From the NCBI GenBank assembly GCA_017302755.1, contig JAFLCR010000042.1, positions 1 to 13,392 of the forward strand: a stretch of DNA of 13,392 bases, written 5' to 3'. How positions within the stretch are numbered: position 1 is the first letter of the stretch; each line of letters starts with the position of its first letter. The position numbers and the translations under genes are program-made. This document shows, in pieces, positions 7,324-13,392 of this stretch. The notes under the pieces were generated by a model. The model was not told the DNA's origin and made no database searches. It saw nothing but the letters and a program-made list of their open reading frames with translations. This stretch comes from Alphaproteobacteria bacterium. GTDB lineage: Bacteria > Pseudomonadota > Alphaproteobacteria > Rickettsiales > JAFLCR01.

Positions 7324-9591
7324 TTACAATACAAAATCCACCGCCGTCAGCGTCATCAGCCCCGTGAGCTGAATCTCGAAATCCGCCGCATTGTTCCCGT
7401 CCGCGTCCACGAAGACGATCGTGTTTCCCCCCGCCTGCTGATACGCCACCTGGAAGCCCGCGACGAAATCCGCCGCGCCGTTGCCGCCCGCGCGGAACGT
7501 GGCCGCGCCGGGAAGTGTGGAAAGATCCATCACGTCCCTGCCTTGCGCAAAATCCAGGATGATGTCGCGGTTGCCCGCGCCAATCCCCGAATCGGTGACG
7601 GCTGCATAGGCGATCGTATCATTCCCGCCATAACTTTGAATCGTATCCGCCCCTCCTCCGCCCACGATGCGGTCCGAGCCGCCGGTCGCCCCGGCCTTGA
7701 TCTCCAGCGCGCCGAACATCGACTTCCATACCGTGCCGCCCAGCTCCTGCACGTCGTTCCAGCTGACGGCCGCCGAGGTCGAGCCTGCGCGCGTTTCAAG
7801 ATGCTGCATGTTGTTCGTGGGATCGGTGCGGTTTTCGCCCAGCTCCGTCCACCCCGTGCCCGGGGCGACCGTCTGCGCGCCGTTCGTGTCGGTATACATG
7901 ATGCCCAGCACCTCGGAGGTGGATTCCGGCGCCGATGACAGGTTGAACGAGAACACGCCGTCCACCGGGCCGTTCGTGTTCTGCGCCTTGCCGCCGACAG
8001 GGGCGAGCGTGTCATAGCCTGTGTAGTTGAGCACGTCGACCGTGTAGCCGTAAATATCGAACGCGCCGCAATCGACCGTCACGGTGGTGGCAACGCCCGC
8101 CGTCACCGGCGCCGTCCAGACCGACATGCCCATGGCCCAGGAAGTGGTGTTGTCCATCACGATCTGCTGCGTCCAGGTGAGCCCCTGGCTGTCAAGAATC
8201 GTGAGGCCGCTGCCAATATTGCCGGTGCCGTTATTTTCCATCGCCCCGGCCACCACCACCAGCAGGCTGTTGGCGGACGGCGTGAAGGCCGCCGTCGTAT
8301 ACGCGCCCGTGCCGAAATTGACGCCGGAATTATACGGCGTGTGCAGGCTGCGCGTGAGATTATCGCCGGCGCCGCCGCTGAGGCTGTCCGCCCCGCCGCC
8401 GCCCGTCAGCGTATCCCCTCCCCCGCCACCGCCGAGCGTGTCGGCCCCGCCGCCGCCGGAGGCGTCCAGCACATGCGAGCTCTGGGTGACAGCCGAGGCG
8501 TTCACCGTGATGCCGACATTGGAACCCGTCGTCACCGTGAACGTGCCTCCATCGAACCCGGCACTGTTGTAATACGCATCGGTCAGCGTCACGCTATGCG
8601 CGCCGGTGCTCTGCAGATCGAACGTCTCGATGCCGCGCACGTTCACCTGCACTCCCGGGTTGAAGCTGGCCGCCCCGCCCGTGATCCGCAGGATGTCGCT
8701 TCCGCCGCCGCCGTAGAGCGTGTCCGCCACCGCCCAGTCCGCCGCCGCACCCTGGAACGTGTCGGCCAGGGCGTCGCCGACGAAATCATCGATGCCCGGC
8801 GTCAGAATAAAGCTGCGCGCCACCGGGCCGCCGCCGCCGCCAAACAGAATGCCCGTGCCGCCCAGGCTAGGCGGAGGCGTTGGCGTGGGCTCGCTTTCCG
8901 CTTCCTCGGGAGCCGTCACGGGAGGCAGGCTCACCGGCGGCTGAACAGGGCTGGAAACGGGCGCTTCCGGCGTCAGGATGCCTTGCGGAAAATCCCCGGG
9001 CGGCAGCTGGTATCCGGGCCGCAGCTCGACGGGCGGCAGGGTAAGAATCGCCGTCACCTGCGGCGCCTCCCCGCTTTCTTCCACACCCGGCTGCGGGGGA
9101 AAATCGGAACCGTGATGCTCTCGCCCGCGCGCCCCGGCGAATGCGGCGGCAGCATCCTCGCCACCCTTCGCGCGCCAACCGCTTGCGGCCTCTTCATAAA
9201 ACGCGGACGACGCACCGCCGCCGCCGCGATACATCGGCACGTACTGCCCGGAAGCCTGTTCGAAATAGAGAATCACCCGCTCCTGGTGCTCCTGCCCTCC
9301 CGAAACGGCAATGTCGAGCTTGAAGCTGTGCGTATACCCCGGCTTGATCTCGAGCTGCGCGTGCATGAGCGCGGCCTGGATGCTCGCCGCGTCGCCCGTG
9401 AGCGTCACCACGCCGGTTACGGGATCCACCTGCACCTGAAAGCGCGCATCCTCCGCCGCGCGGATTTTCAAGGCCGCGCTTTCGTTCTGCGAGAGGGTGA
9501 GCTTCACCGTCACCGGCGCTGTGCCGGCGCCGATGCCGCGGCTGAGATCGAGATGCCGCACGGTCGCGTGTGAGGCGGAAGAGTGAGCCAT
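7324..9591 (-). CDS. RTX-repeat secreted protein with serralysin-type C-terminus (type I secretion substrate)
   Basis: The product has 755 residues and no N-terminal signal peptide. Residues 1-120 look like a beta-strand domain. Residues 121-255 are a Gly, Pro and Ala-rich linker (with PTPTPPPS). From 262 (ILTPGIDDFVGDALADTF) the sequence is RTX-like; GGGGADTL, GGGGGDTL, GGGGADSL and GGAGDN (380-411) are calcium-binding nonapeptides. Residues 412-634 are a beta-rich, Thr/Val/Gly-rich module that interrupts the repeats. GGGGADTI and GGNDTI (645-660) resume them. The end (DIILDFAQGRDVMDLSTL, then VDADGNNAADFEIQLTG and final DFVL) matches the C-terminal domain of M10 peptidase-type RTX proteins, the signal for one-step export. 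No protease zinc motif is seen, so an adhesin or surface-layer role is more likely than an enzyme. No exporter genes are nearby. The start ATG lacks a well-placed ribosome site. Confidence 0.88.
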   Translation of the reverse strand: MAHSSASHATVRHLDLSRGIGAGTAPVTVKLTLSQNESAALKIRAAEDARFQVQVDPVTGVVTLTGDAASIQAALMHAQLEIKPGYTHSFKLDIAVSGGQEHQERVILYFEQASGQYVPMYRGGGGASSAFYEEAASGWRAKGGEDAAAAFAGARGREHHGSDFPPQPGVEESGEAPQVTAILTLPPVELRPGYQLPPGDFPQGILTPEAPVSSPVQPPVSLPPVTAPEEAESEPTPTPPPSLGGTGILFGGGGGPVARSFILTPGIDDFVGDALADTFQGAAADWAVADTLYGGGGSDILRITGGAASFNPGVQVNVRGIETFDLQSTGAHSVTLTDAYYNSAGFDGGTFTVTTGSNVGITVNASAVTQSSHVLDASGGGGADTLGGGGGGDTLTGGGGADSLSGGAGDNLTRSLHTPYNSGVNFGTGAYTTAAFTPSANSLLVVVAGAMENNGTGNIGSGLTILDSQGLTWTQQIVMDNTTSWAMGMSVWTAPVTAGVATTVTVDCGAFDIYGYTVDVLNYTGYDTLAPVGGKAQNTNGPVDGVFSFNLSSAPESTSEVLGIMYTDTNGAQTVAPGTGWTELGENRTDPTNNMQHLETRAGSTSAAVSWNDVQELGGTVWKSMFGALEIKAGATGGSDRIVGGGGADTIQSYGGNDTIAYAAVTDSGIGAGNRDIILDFAQGRDVMDLSTLPGAATFRAGGNGAADFVAGFQVAYQQAGGNTIVFVDADGNNAADFEIQLTGLMTLTAVDFVL

Positions 9592-9593
9592 GA

Positions 9594-9617
9594 AAAGGAA
9601 ACTTCTGATTTTCCTTT
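9594..9617 (-). promoter_or_regulatory. Hairpin in the leader of the RTX gene
   Basis: In the minus-strand leader, AAAGGAAA (9617-9610) and TTTCCTTT (9601-9594) are perfect 8-base complements around an 8-base loop, ending two bases before the ATG. The only purine-rich ribosome-like sequence, AAAGGAAA, is the 5' arm and lies about 20 bases from the ATG, so folding would hide it. This is a possible translation control hairpin. The A/U-rich stem would be weak. Confidence 0.35.
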
Positions 9618-9703
9618 ATTTTATGGCATTTTCTCTTAAAAATAATTAATTACGCCTCGCGGAGGTTTCTTTAAAAAATCATATTTCCCGTCGCCAAACC
9701 ATG

Positions 9704-9750
9704 TATACTGCGCACAAGAAAATAATAAAAAATACTAATTAATAACAGGA
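9704..9750 (+). promoter_or_regulatory. Candidate -10 box and ribosome site of the amine-oxidase-like gene
   Basis: TATACT at 9704-9709 is a fair -10 box in the A+T-rich 163-base gap between the divergent RTX and oxidase genes; no convincing -35 is found 17 bases upstream. AGGA at 9747-9750 stands four bases before the ATG and supports that start. Confidence 0.35.
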
Positions 9751-9754
9751 TATT

Positions 9755-11209
9755 ATGCAGGAATCCCCACGCATCGCCGTGGTCGGGGCGGGCCTGGCCG
9801 GGCTGGTGGCAGCCTACCGCCTTTCCCGGCAGGGCTTCGACGTCACTCTGATCGAGTCCAACCCCGCGCGCCTGGGCGGCCGCCTGTTCACCGAGCACGA
9901 CGCCCTTGGCACGGGCCGCATCTGGGAGCGGGGCGGCGAGCTGCTTGCCACCGACAACCCGCTGCTTTTCACATTATGCGAAGAACTCCACCTTCCCGTC
10001 TATGAAGTCTCCGGCGAGCGCGGCGAGTTCAGCTTCCACATCGACGGCGAAAGCTACCGCGCCTGTGACGTCTACGATCCCGCCACCGGGGAAGGCCCCT
10101 TCACCAAGCTCGCGGCGCTCATCAACTACCATAAATCCCTGTCGCTGGACGCAGACGGCAACTGGCACGGCTTCGCCCGCCGCTTCGACCAGGGAAATCT
10201 GGAGGCTTACCTTTACGGCGCCTGCACCCTGGCCGGCGTCCCCCGCTGGCTCGCGCGGCTGCTTGATGTGGCCTATTTCGCGGAGAACGGCCTGCCATGC
10301 GGCGAGCAATCCGCCCTCAACCTCATCTGGATGCTCGACACCGCGCTCCAGGGAAGCTGGCAGCCCTACGGCTCGGTGGACGACGCGCGCTTTCGCATCG
10401 AAGGCGGGTTCGAGGCGCTCTCCCGCGCGCTTGCCAGGGAAATTGAAACGCAGGGCGGCTCCATCCGTTTTGGCGCGCGGCTCACGGGCATCGCGCAGGA
10501 GGAAGGCGAATCCCTCACCCTGACCTTTGCCACCGCCGAGGGCTGCCTGCAGGAAAACTACGACCATGCCGTCCTCGCCGTGCCCCACCCCGTGCTCGCC
10601 ACCATCGACGGGCTGAGCGCAATGCCCTTGCGCGCCGAGGCCCGCCAGGGCATCCGCGAGATCGGCAGCGCAAGGCATACCAAGATGGCGCTTCGAACCA
10701 CTCATCCCTGGAGCGCGCTTTTCCCGGACGGCGCGCTCAACGGCAACCTGGTCATGAACCTCGAGGACGGCTCGGCGCTGAACGCCTGGGTGTCGAGCAG
10801 CGATGAACGCGACAGCATCCTCTCGGTGCTGATCGCCGGGCCTTTGGCCTTCGCCTCCCCCGACACCATCGCCGCGATCTGCCGACGCGAAATCGCCGCC
10901 CATTTCGGCATCACGGCGGAAGCGATGTTCGAGCCGTCGCCAGAGGCGTTCCTGGTGCAGGCCTGGGCAAGAGAGCCCGGCATCGGCACCAGCTACAGCT
11001 GCCCGAAACCAAACCAGCTGCACCTGCGCGAAGCCTTGAGCGAACCGCAGGCCTTCGGGCGGCTGCACTTCGCGGGCGAAGCCGTCGACCCGGTTTTCCA
11101 GAGCTTCGCCGAAGGCGCGGCCCGAAGCGGCGCCCACGCGGCGGAGCAGATTGCCGCGCAATACCGGACACCGGCTCCTGAAAAGCAACCTGCCCCGCTC
11201 TACCGCTGA
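9755..11209 (+). CDS. FAD-dependent amine oxidase / NAD_binding_8-type flavoprotein
   Basis: The product has 484 residues, typical of flavin amine oxidases. AVVGAGLAG (residues 8-16) is the GxGxxG of the FAD-binding Rossmann fold. Glu34 closes the second strand to hold the ribose. The LGGRL after it (40-44) is the GGR motif of the amine oxidase/protoporphyrinogen oxidase group. The C-terminal LHFAGEAVDP (from about 437) and the EGAARSGAHAA that follows form the second FAD contact. No signal peptide or membrane anchor is visible. The substrate cannot be told: polyamine, aromatic amine or a desaturase-like reaction are all possible. The gene is divergent from the RTX gene. The next gene starts 44 bases downstream in the same direction, so a short operon is possible. 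All FAD motifs are intact. Confidence 0.9.
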   Translation: MQESPRIAVVGAGLAGLVAAYRLSRQGFDVTLIESNPARLGGRLFTEHDALGTGRIWERGGELLATDNPLLFTLCEELHLPVYEVSGERGEFSFHIDGESYRACDVYDPATGEGPFTKLAALINYHKSLSLDADGNWHGFARRFDQGNLEAYLYGACTLAGVPRWLARLLDVAYFAENGLPCGEQSALNLIWMLDTALQGSWQPYGSVDDARFRIEGGFEALSRALAREIETQGGSIRFGARLTGIAQEEGESLTLTFATAEGCLQENYDHAVLAVPHPVLATIDGLSAMPLRAEARQGIREIGSARHTKMALRTTHPWSALFPDGALNGNLVMNLEDGSALNAWVSSSDERDSILSVLIAGPLAFASPDTIAAICRREIAAHFGITAEAMFEPSPEAFLVQAWAREPGIGTSYSCPKPNQLHLREALSEPQAFGRLHFAGEAVDPVFQSFAEGAARSGAHAAEQIAAQYRTPAPEKQPAPLYR

Positions 11210-11237
11210 TCGCCTTTAACCCAATCTCAAGCCGCGC

Positions 11238-11252
11238 CCGCCATAGTGGCGG
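11238..11252 (+). promoter_or_regulatory. Hairpin over the ribosome site of the small membrane protein gene
   Basis: CCGCCA (11238-11243) and TGGCGG (11247-11252) pair perfectly around loop TAG, ending one base before the ATG at 11254. The only G-rich ribosome-like sequence (GGCGG) is the 3' arm. A G/C-rich stem here would lower translation unless opened, for instance by ribosomes or RNA upstream. Confidence 0.35.
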
Positions 11253-11253
11253 C

Positions 11254-11574
11254 ATGGAACCCTCTCCTCCTCCCGCGCTCCACTGGACCGACCGCGCCCA
11301 TGCCTGGTTCCGCTGGGGCAACGTCCTGTTCCTGTTTGCCATCACGCTGGTCATGATCGCCGGCTCCTCGCCGGAGCGCCATTCCCTGCTGAAAATCTCC
11401 GCCAATCTCTGCGCCGCATGGATGGTGGCCTTCGTTCCGATCTACCCGATCCTCAGCCTTCTCTGGCTGTGGAAAGGCCGCGGCGCGCATCTGGCCCGGC
11501 GCATGCTGCGCGCCACGCTCTGGGGGCTGTGGCTCCTGCTTTGGGGCGCCATGGCCACGCTGATGCATGCCTAG
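11254..11574 (+). CDS. Small integral membrane protein, three predicted helices
   Basis: The product has 106 residues. A short Pro-rich, Trp/His-containing head (1-17) is followed by three hydrophobic segments at about 20-37, 51-73 and 87-104. Positively charged residues in the second loop (KGRGAHLARR) suggest that loop is cytoplasmic. No known motif or cysteine pattern is seen; the single Cys is in helix 2. I do not recognise the family. The start has no normal Shine-Dalgarno, only GGCGG inside a hairpin. It may be co-transcribed with the amine-oxidase-like gene 44 bases upstream. Codon use and G+C match the neighbours, which supports a real gene. Confidence 0.7.
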   Translation: MEPSPPPALHWTDRAHAWFRWGNVLFLFAITLVMIAGSSPERHSLLKISANLCAAWMVAFVPIYPILSLLWLWKGRGAHLARRMLRATLWGLWLLLWGAMATLMHA

Positions 11575-11590
11575 TGTTGTTCGTTTGTTG

Positions 11591-11658
11591 CCGCTGCGCT
11601 CCCCGCTCGAGCGGGAATGCTCACATGGAACGCCGCCAGATGCGGCGGGCTGACGGCT
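11591..11658. repeat. Double-hairpin repeat, copy 1
   Basis: This 68-base unit contains two hairpins: the perfect 14-base palindrome CCCGCTCGAGCGGG (11602-11615), and CGCCGC (11631-11636) paired with GCGGCG (11642-11647) around CAGAT. A second copy lies 84 bases on. The block 11611-11636 is identical to 11695-11720. It resembles REP-type intergenic elements, which in some bacteria bind DNA gyrase or stabilise mRNA ends. It starts 17 bases after the stop of the small membrane protein gene. Confidence 0.75.
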
Positions 11659-11674
11659 CGGTTGCTCGCTGTTC

Positions 11675-11740
11675 CCGCTCCGCTCCCCGCTATCGCGGGA
11701 ATGCTCACATGGAACGCCGCGTGCGCGCGGGCTGACGGCT
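11675..11740. repeat. Double-hairpin repeat, copy 2
   Basis: This 66-base unit is in the same orientation as copy 1. Hairpin A is CCCGC-TATC-GCGGG (11686-11699) and hairpin B is CCGCG-TGCG-CGCGG (11717-11730). Loops and parts of the stems differ from copy 1, yet both hairpins are kept. The 26 bases from 11695 to 11720 are identical to copy 1, and both copies end in GGGCTGACGGCT. With only two copies and no array spacing it is not a CRISPR. Confidence 0.75.
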
Positions 11741-11743
11741 TCT

Positions 11744-11783
11744 TACCCCCTCCCCCTTGAGGGGGAGGGCTGGGGTGGGGGTA
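11744..11783. repeat. C/G-rich hairpin element with G-quadruplex potential
   Basis: CCCTCCCCC (11748-11756) pairs perfectly with GGGGGAGGG (11761-11769) around loop TTGA. The G-rich side continues as CTGGGGTGGGGGTA to 11783, so the plus strand has four runs of three or more G separated by one or two bases. Outer TACCCCC (11744-11750) can instead pair with GGGGGTA (11777-11783). From memory, very similar elements are scattered between genes in many G+C-rich bacterial genomes. It lies 94 bases before the DUF898 gene. The rest of 11784-11877 shows only the AAGGAG ribosome site at 11866-11871. Confidence 0.7.
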
Positions 11784-11877
11784 AGGCGCAGACCATCCCT
11801 TTACCATCTGATCATCCAAGCTAAACCCTCCCTTAATCCTCCGCGTGTACGCTTGAGGAAACCCCAAGGAGCACCCC

Positions 11878-12801
11878 ATGACCACTACCAACCGCCTGGA
11901 ATACGACGGCAAAACCGGAGACCTCTACGGCATCTGGGCCATGAACATCCTGCTCAAGGTGGTCACCCTTGGCATCTACAGCTTCTGGGGCAAGACGCGC
12001 ATGCGACGCTACCTGGCCTCGAGCTTCGCCCTGGGCGGCGACCGCTTCCAGTATATCGGCACGGGGATGGAGCTGTTCCTGGGTTTTCTGAAAGCGCTGC
12101 CCATCATCCTGCTCATCTACTCGCCGCTCATCATCTGGAACCCGGAGCAATACCCTGTTGTCAATCTGGTCTTTTTCCCAATCATCTTCCTCATCTTCGC
12201 GGGCATCTATTTCGCGATGCGCTACCGCCTGTCGCGCCTCACCTGGCGCGGCGTGCGCGGCCGGCTCACCGGCTCGCCCTGGGCCTATGCGGCGCTTCGC
12301 ATCGGCCGTTTCATCCTGAACGTCGTCACGCTGGGCTACCTGGTCCCGCATTCGGACATGAAGATCCAGCGCTTCGTGATGGAAAACGTGCATTTCGGCT
12401 CGGCGAAGGCGGAGTTCAACGGCGACCATAAGCCGCTTGTCGGCATCAACCTGATCACCATCCTGATCTTCATCCCCACACTCGGCTTCTCGCGCCTGTG
12501 GTACCGCGCCGCGATGATGAACCACGTCTACAGCTGCACCACGATCGGCGGGCTGCAATTGCGCGGCCATTTCAGCGGCGGCAAGATCTTCTGGCTCCTC
12601 TTCGGCAATATGCTGTGGATCCTCCTGACGCTGGGCATCGGCGCGCCGGTGGTGATCCAGCGCAACATGAAGTTCCTGGCCTCCACGCTGACGCTTGAGG
12701 GCGACCTTGAAACCTCCTCCATTCTCCAATCCACCGAGAAGCTTGGCACGAGCGGCGAAGGGCTGGACGGCTTCTTCGACGGCGGCGAGATCGGCCTCTG
12801 A
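11878..12801 (+). CDS. DUF898 (YjgN-like) membrane protein
   Basis: The product has 307 residues. AAGGAG lies six bases before the ATG. The N-terminus has the DUF898 signature: FxYDG-like LEYDGKTGDLYGIW, then VVTLGIYSFWGKTRMRRY (28-45). Hydrophobic stretches at about 21-37, 65-87, 94-113, 140-156, 187-203 and 237-260 give roughly six membrane helices, so it is an inner-membrane protein. The motif TLG plus Ile, Tyr or Phe recurs at residues 30, 151, 201 and 251, and the sequences after it align without gaps, showing an internal repeat. The function of DUF898 is unknown. Its TGA overlaps by one base the ATG of an M48-type peptidase gene, so the two are translationally coupled; the pairing suggests a shared membrane role. 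The polar, acidic tail (280-307) is not part of the repeat. Confidence 0.92.
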   Translation: MTTTNRLEYDGKTGDLYGIWAMNILLKVVTLGIYSFWGKTRMRRYLASSFALGGDRFQYIGTGMELFLGFLKALPIILLIYSPLIIWNPEQYPVVNLVFFPIIFLIFAGIYFAMRYRLSRLTWRGVRGRLTGSPWAYAALRIGRFILNVVTLGYLVPHSDMKIQRFVMENVHFGSAKAEFNGDHKPLVGINLITILIFIPTLGFSRLWYRAAMMNHVYSCTTIGGLQLRGHFSGGKIFWLLFGNMLWILLTLGIGAPVVIQRNMKFLASTLTLEGDLETSSILQSTEKLGTSGEGLDGFFDGGEIGL

Positions 12802-13392
12802 TGGCAGTCGGCAAATACCATGACGGCCAGCGCGCCGCCTCGGTGGAAGTGCAACTCCGCCTGACCACCGACTACCTGGTCTGGGAATCGGCCGACCGCG
12901 AGCTTCGCGGCGTCTGGCCTTACAGCGACATCCTGCTCCTGGAAAAACCGCAATACGGCCGCCCCTTCGTGCTCGGCAACAAAAACGGCGGAGAAGCGCG
13001 CCTCACCATCCAGGATGACCGCTTCCACGACGAGCTGGTGAAACACCTGCCGCGCAGCAATCAGCCCAGGATCTCGATCGCCATCCATCGCCGCTCCCTG
13101 GCCGCGTGGTCGGTGGCGGCACTCGCCGTGCTCGGCGCGGGGTTCTTCGCGCTGCCCAAACTCGCCCAGCCGCTGGCCGCGCGCCTGCCTGAATCCTGGG
13201 AGAACGCGCTCGGCGACTATGCCATGAACATCCTCGTCTCTGACGAGCCCTTCTGCACCGACGAAGCCGGCCGCAAGGCACTGGATAAAATGACCCGGCG
13301 CCTCGCCGATTCCTCCATGCCGGGCGAGAAGCTCGAAGTCTTCGTGGTCAAGCATACGATGGTAAACGCCTTCGCCGTGCCCGGCAGGCGCA
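12801..13392 (+). CDS. M48-type metallopeptidase, N-terminal part (3' end outside window)
   Basis: The frame is open from ATG 12801 to the end of the window (197 codons), with no stop. The ATG overlaps the TGA of the DUF898 gene by one base, typical of coupled genes. Residues 1-95 form a soluble domain (EVQLRLTTDYLVWES, then WPYSDILLLEKP) like the extra N-terminal domain of some proteobacterial M48 peptidases. A single membrane helix lies at about 100-118. The part after it (LGDYAMNILVSDEPFC) leads to VNAFAVPG (188-195), which precedes the zinc HExxH helix in M48 enzymes. The HExxH itself lies beyond the window, so catalytic competence cannot be judged. After NAFAVPG the frame reads Arg-Arg where a Gly is usual. 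The likely role is turnover of membrane or periplasmic proteins; the target is unknown. Confidence 0.85.
   Translation, partial: MAVGKYHDGQRAASVEVQLRLTTDYLVWESADRELRGVWPYSDILLLEKPQYGRPFVLGNKNGGEARLTIQDDRFHDELVKHLPRSNQPRISIAIHRRSLAAWSVAALAVLGAGFFALPKLAQPLAARLPESWENALGDYAMNILVSDEPFCTDEAGRKALDKMTRRLADSSMPGEKLEVFVVKHTMVNAFAVPGRR

Noticed and set aside
8341..9573. Plus-strand frame (410 codons) opposite the RTX gene
   Set aside because: The translation is Arg/Ala/His-rich without motifs. The minus frame holds readable RTX repeats and a serralysin-type C-terminus.
9654..9668. Short CCTC-GCG-GAGG stem followed by T-rich sequence in the 9592-9754 gap
   Set aside because: It has only four base pairs, and no plus-strand gene upstream would need a terminator there.
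9974..11188. Minus-strand frame (404 codons) opposite the amine-oxidase-like gene
   Set aside because: The plus frame has complete FAD motifs and a ribosome site; the opposite frame reads as codon-bias shadow.
11591..11740. Possible CRISPR array
   Set aside because: There are only two units, with hairpins inside the unit and no repeat-spacer regularity, and no cas gene is present.

Overview
This is a G+C-rich bacterial segment. Two sampled lines give about 63% G+C in thiC and 32-38% in the one clearly foreign-looking gene. Shine-Dalgarno-type gene starts, ThiC, a DUF898/M48 peptidase pair, type I secretion-style RTX repeats and short hairpin repeats ending in CGGGAATG all point to a proteobacterium. 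An alphaproteobacterium is my best guess, but no single marker proves it. The window has housekeeping genes at its left edge and mostly uncharacterised accessory genes elsewhere.

Left part (1-4373). The window opens inside thiC (thiamine pyrimidine synthesis; the 5' end and any TPP riboswitch are outside). Fourteen bases after its stop starts an A+T-rich gene for a pentapeptide-repeat membrane protein with a very regular ladder of 22 phenylalanines, probably acquired by transfer. A gene-poor stretch of about 240 bases follows and carries a two-tier palindromic element. Next, on the minus strand, is an AAA-type ATPase with a DUF4143 nuclease-like C-terminus. Its promoter ends so close to the ATG that the mRNA may be leaderless.

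Middle part (4374-9754). A large two-Rossmann FAD/NAD(P)-binding protein is on the plus strand. It converges on three minus-strand genes: a small exported protein with two cysteines, a 101-residue orphan protein, and a 755-residue secreted protein. In the secreted protein, RTX calcium-binding repeats are split by a beta-rich module, and the C-terminus is of the serralysin type. No type I exporter genes lie in the window.

Right part (9755-13392). All genes are on the plus strand: a flavin amine-oxidase-like protein, a small three-helix membrane protein, a repeat cluster, and a DUF898 membrane protein whose stop codon overlaps the start of a truncated M48-type metallopeptidase. The repeat cluster holds two 67-base double-hairpin repeats and a C/G-rich hairpin with G-quadruplex potential. 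The DUF898 protein shows an internal four-fold repeat, with three copies spaced exactly 50 residues apart.

I do not see a defence island, CRISPR array, tRNA, rRNA or transposase. The most unusual signals are the Phe ladder of the pentapeptide protein, the DUF898 internal repeat, the paired double-hairpin repeats, and several inverted repeats placed directly at gene starts. Functions beyond family level are not assigned where the sequence does not show them.
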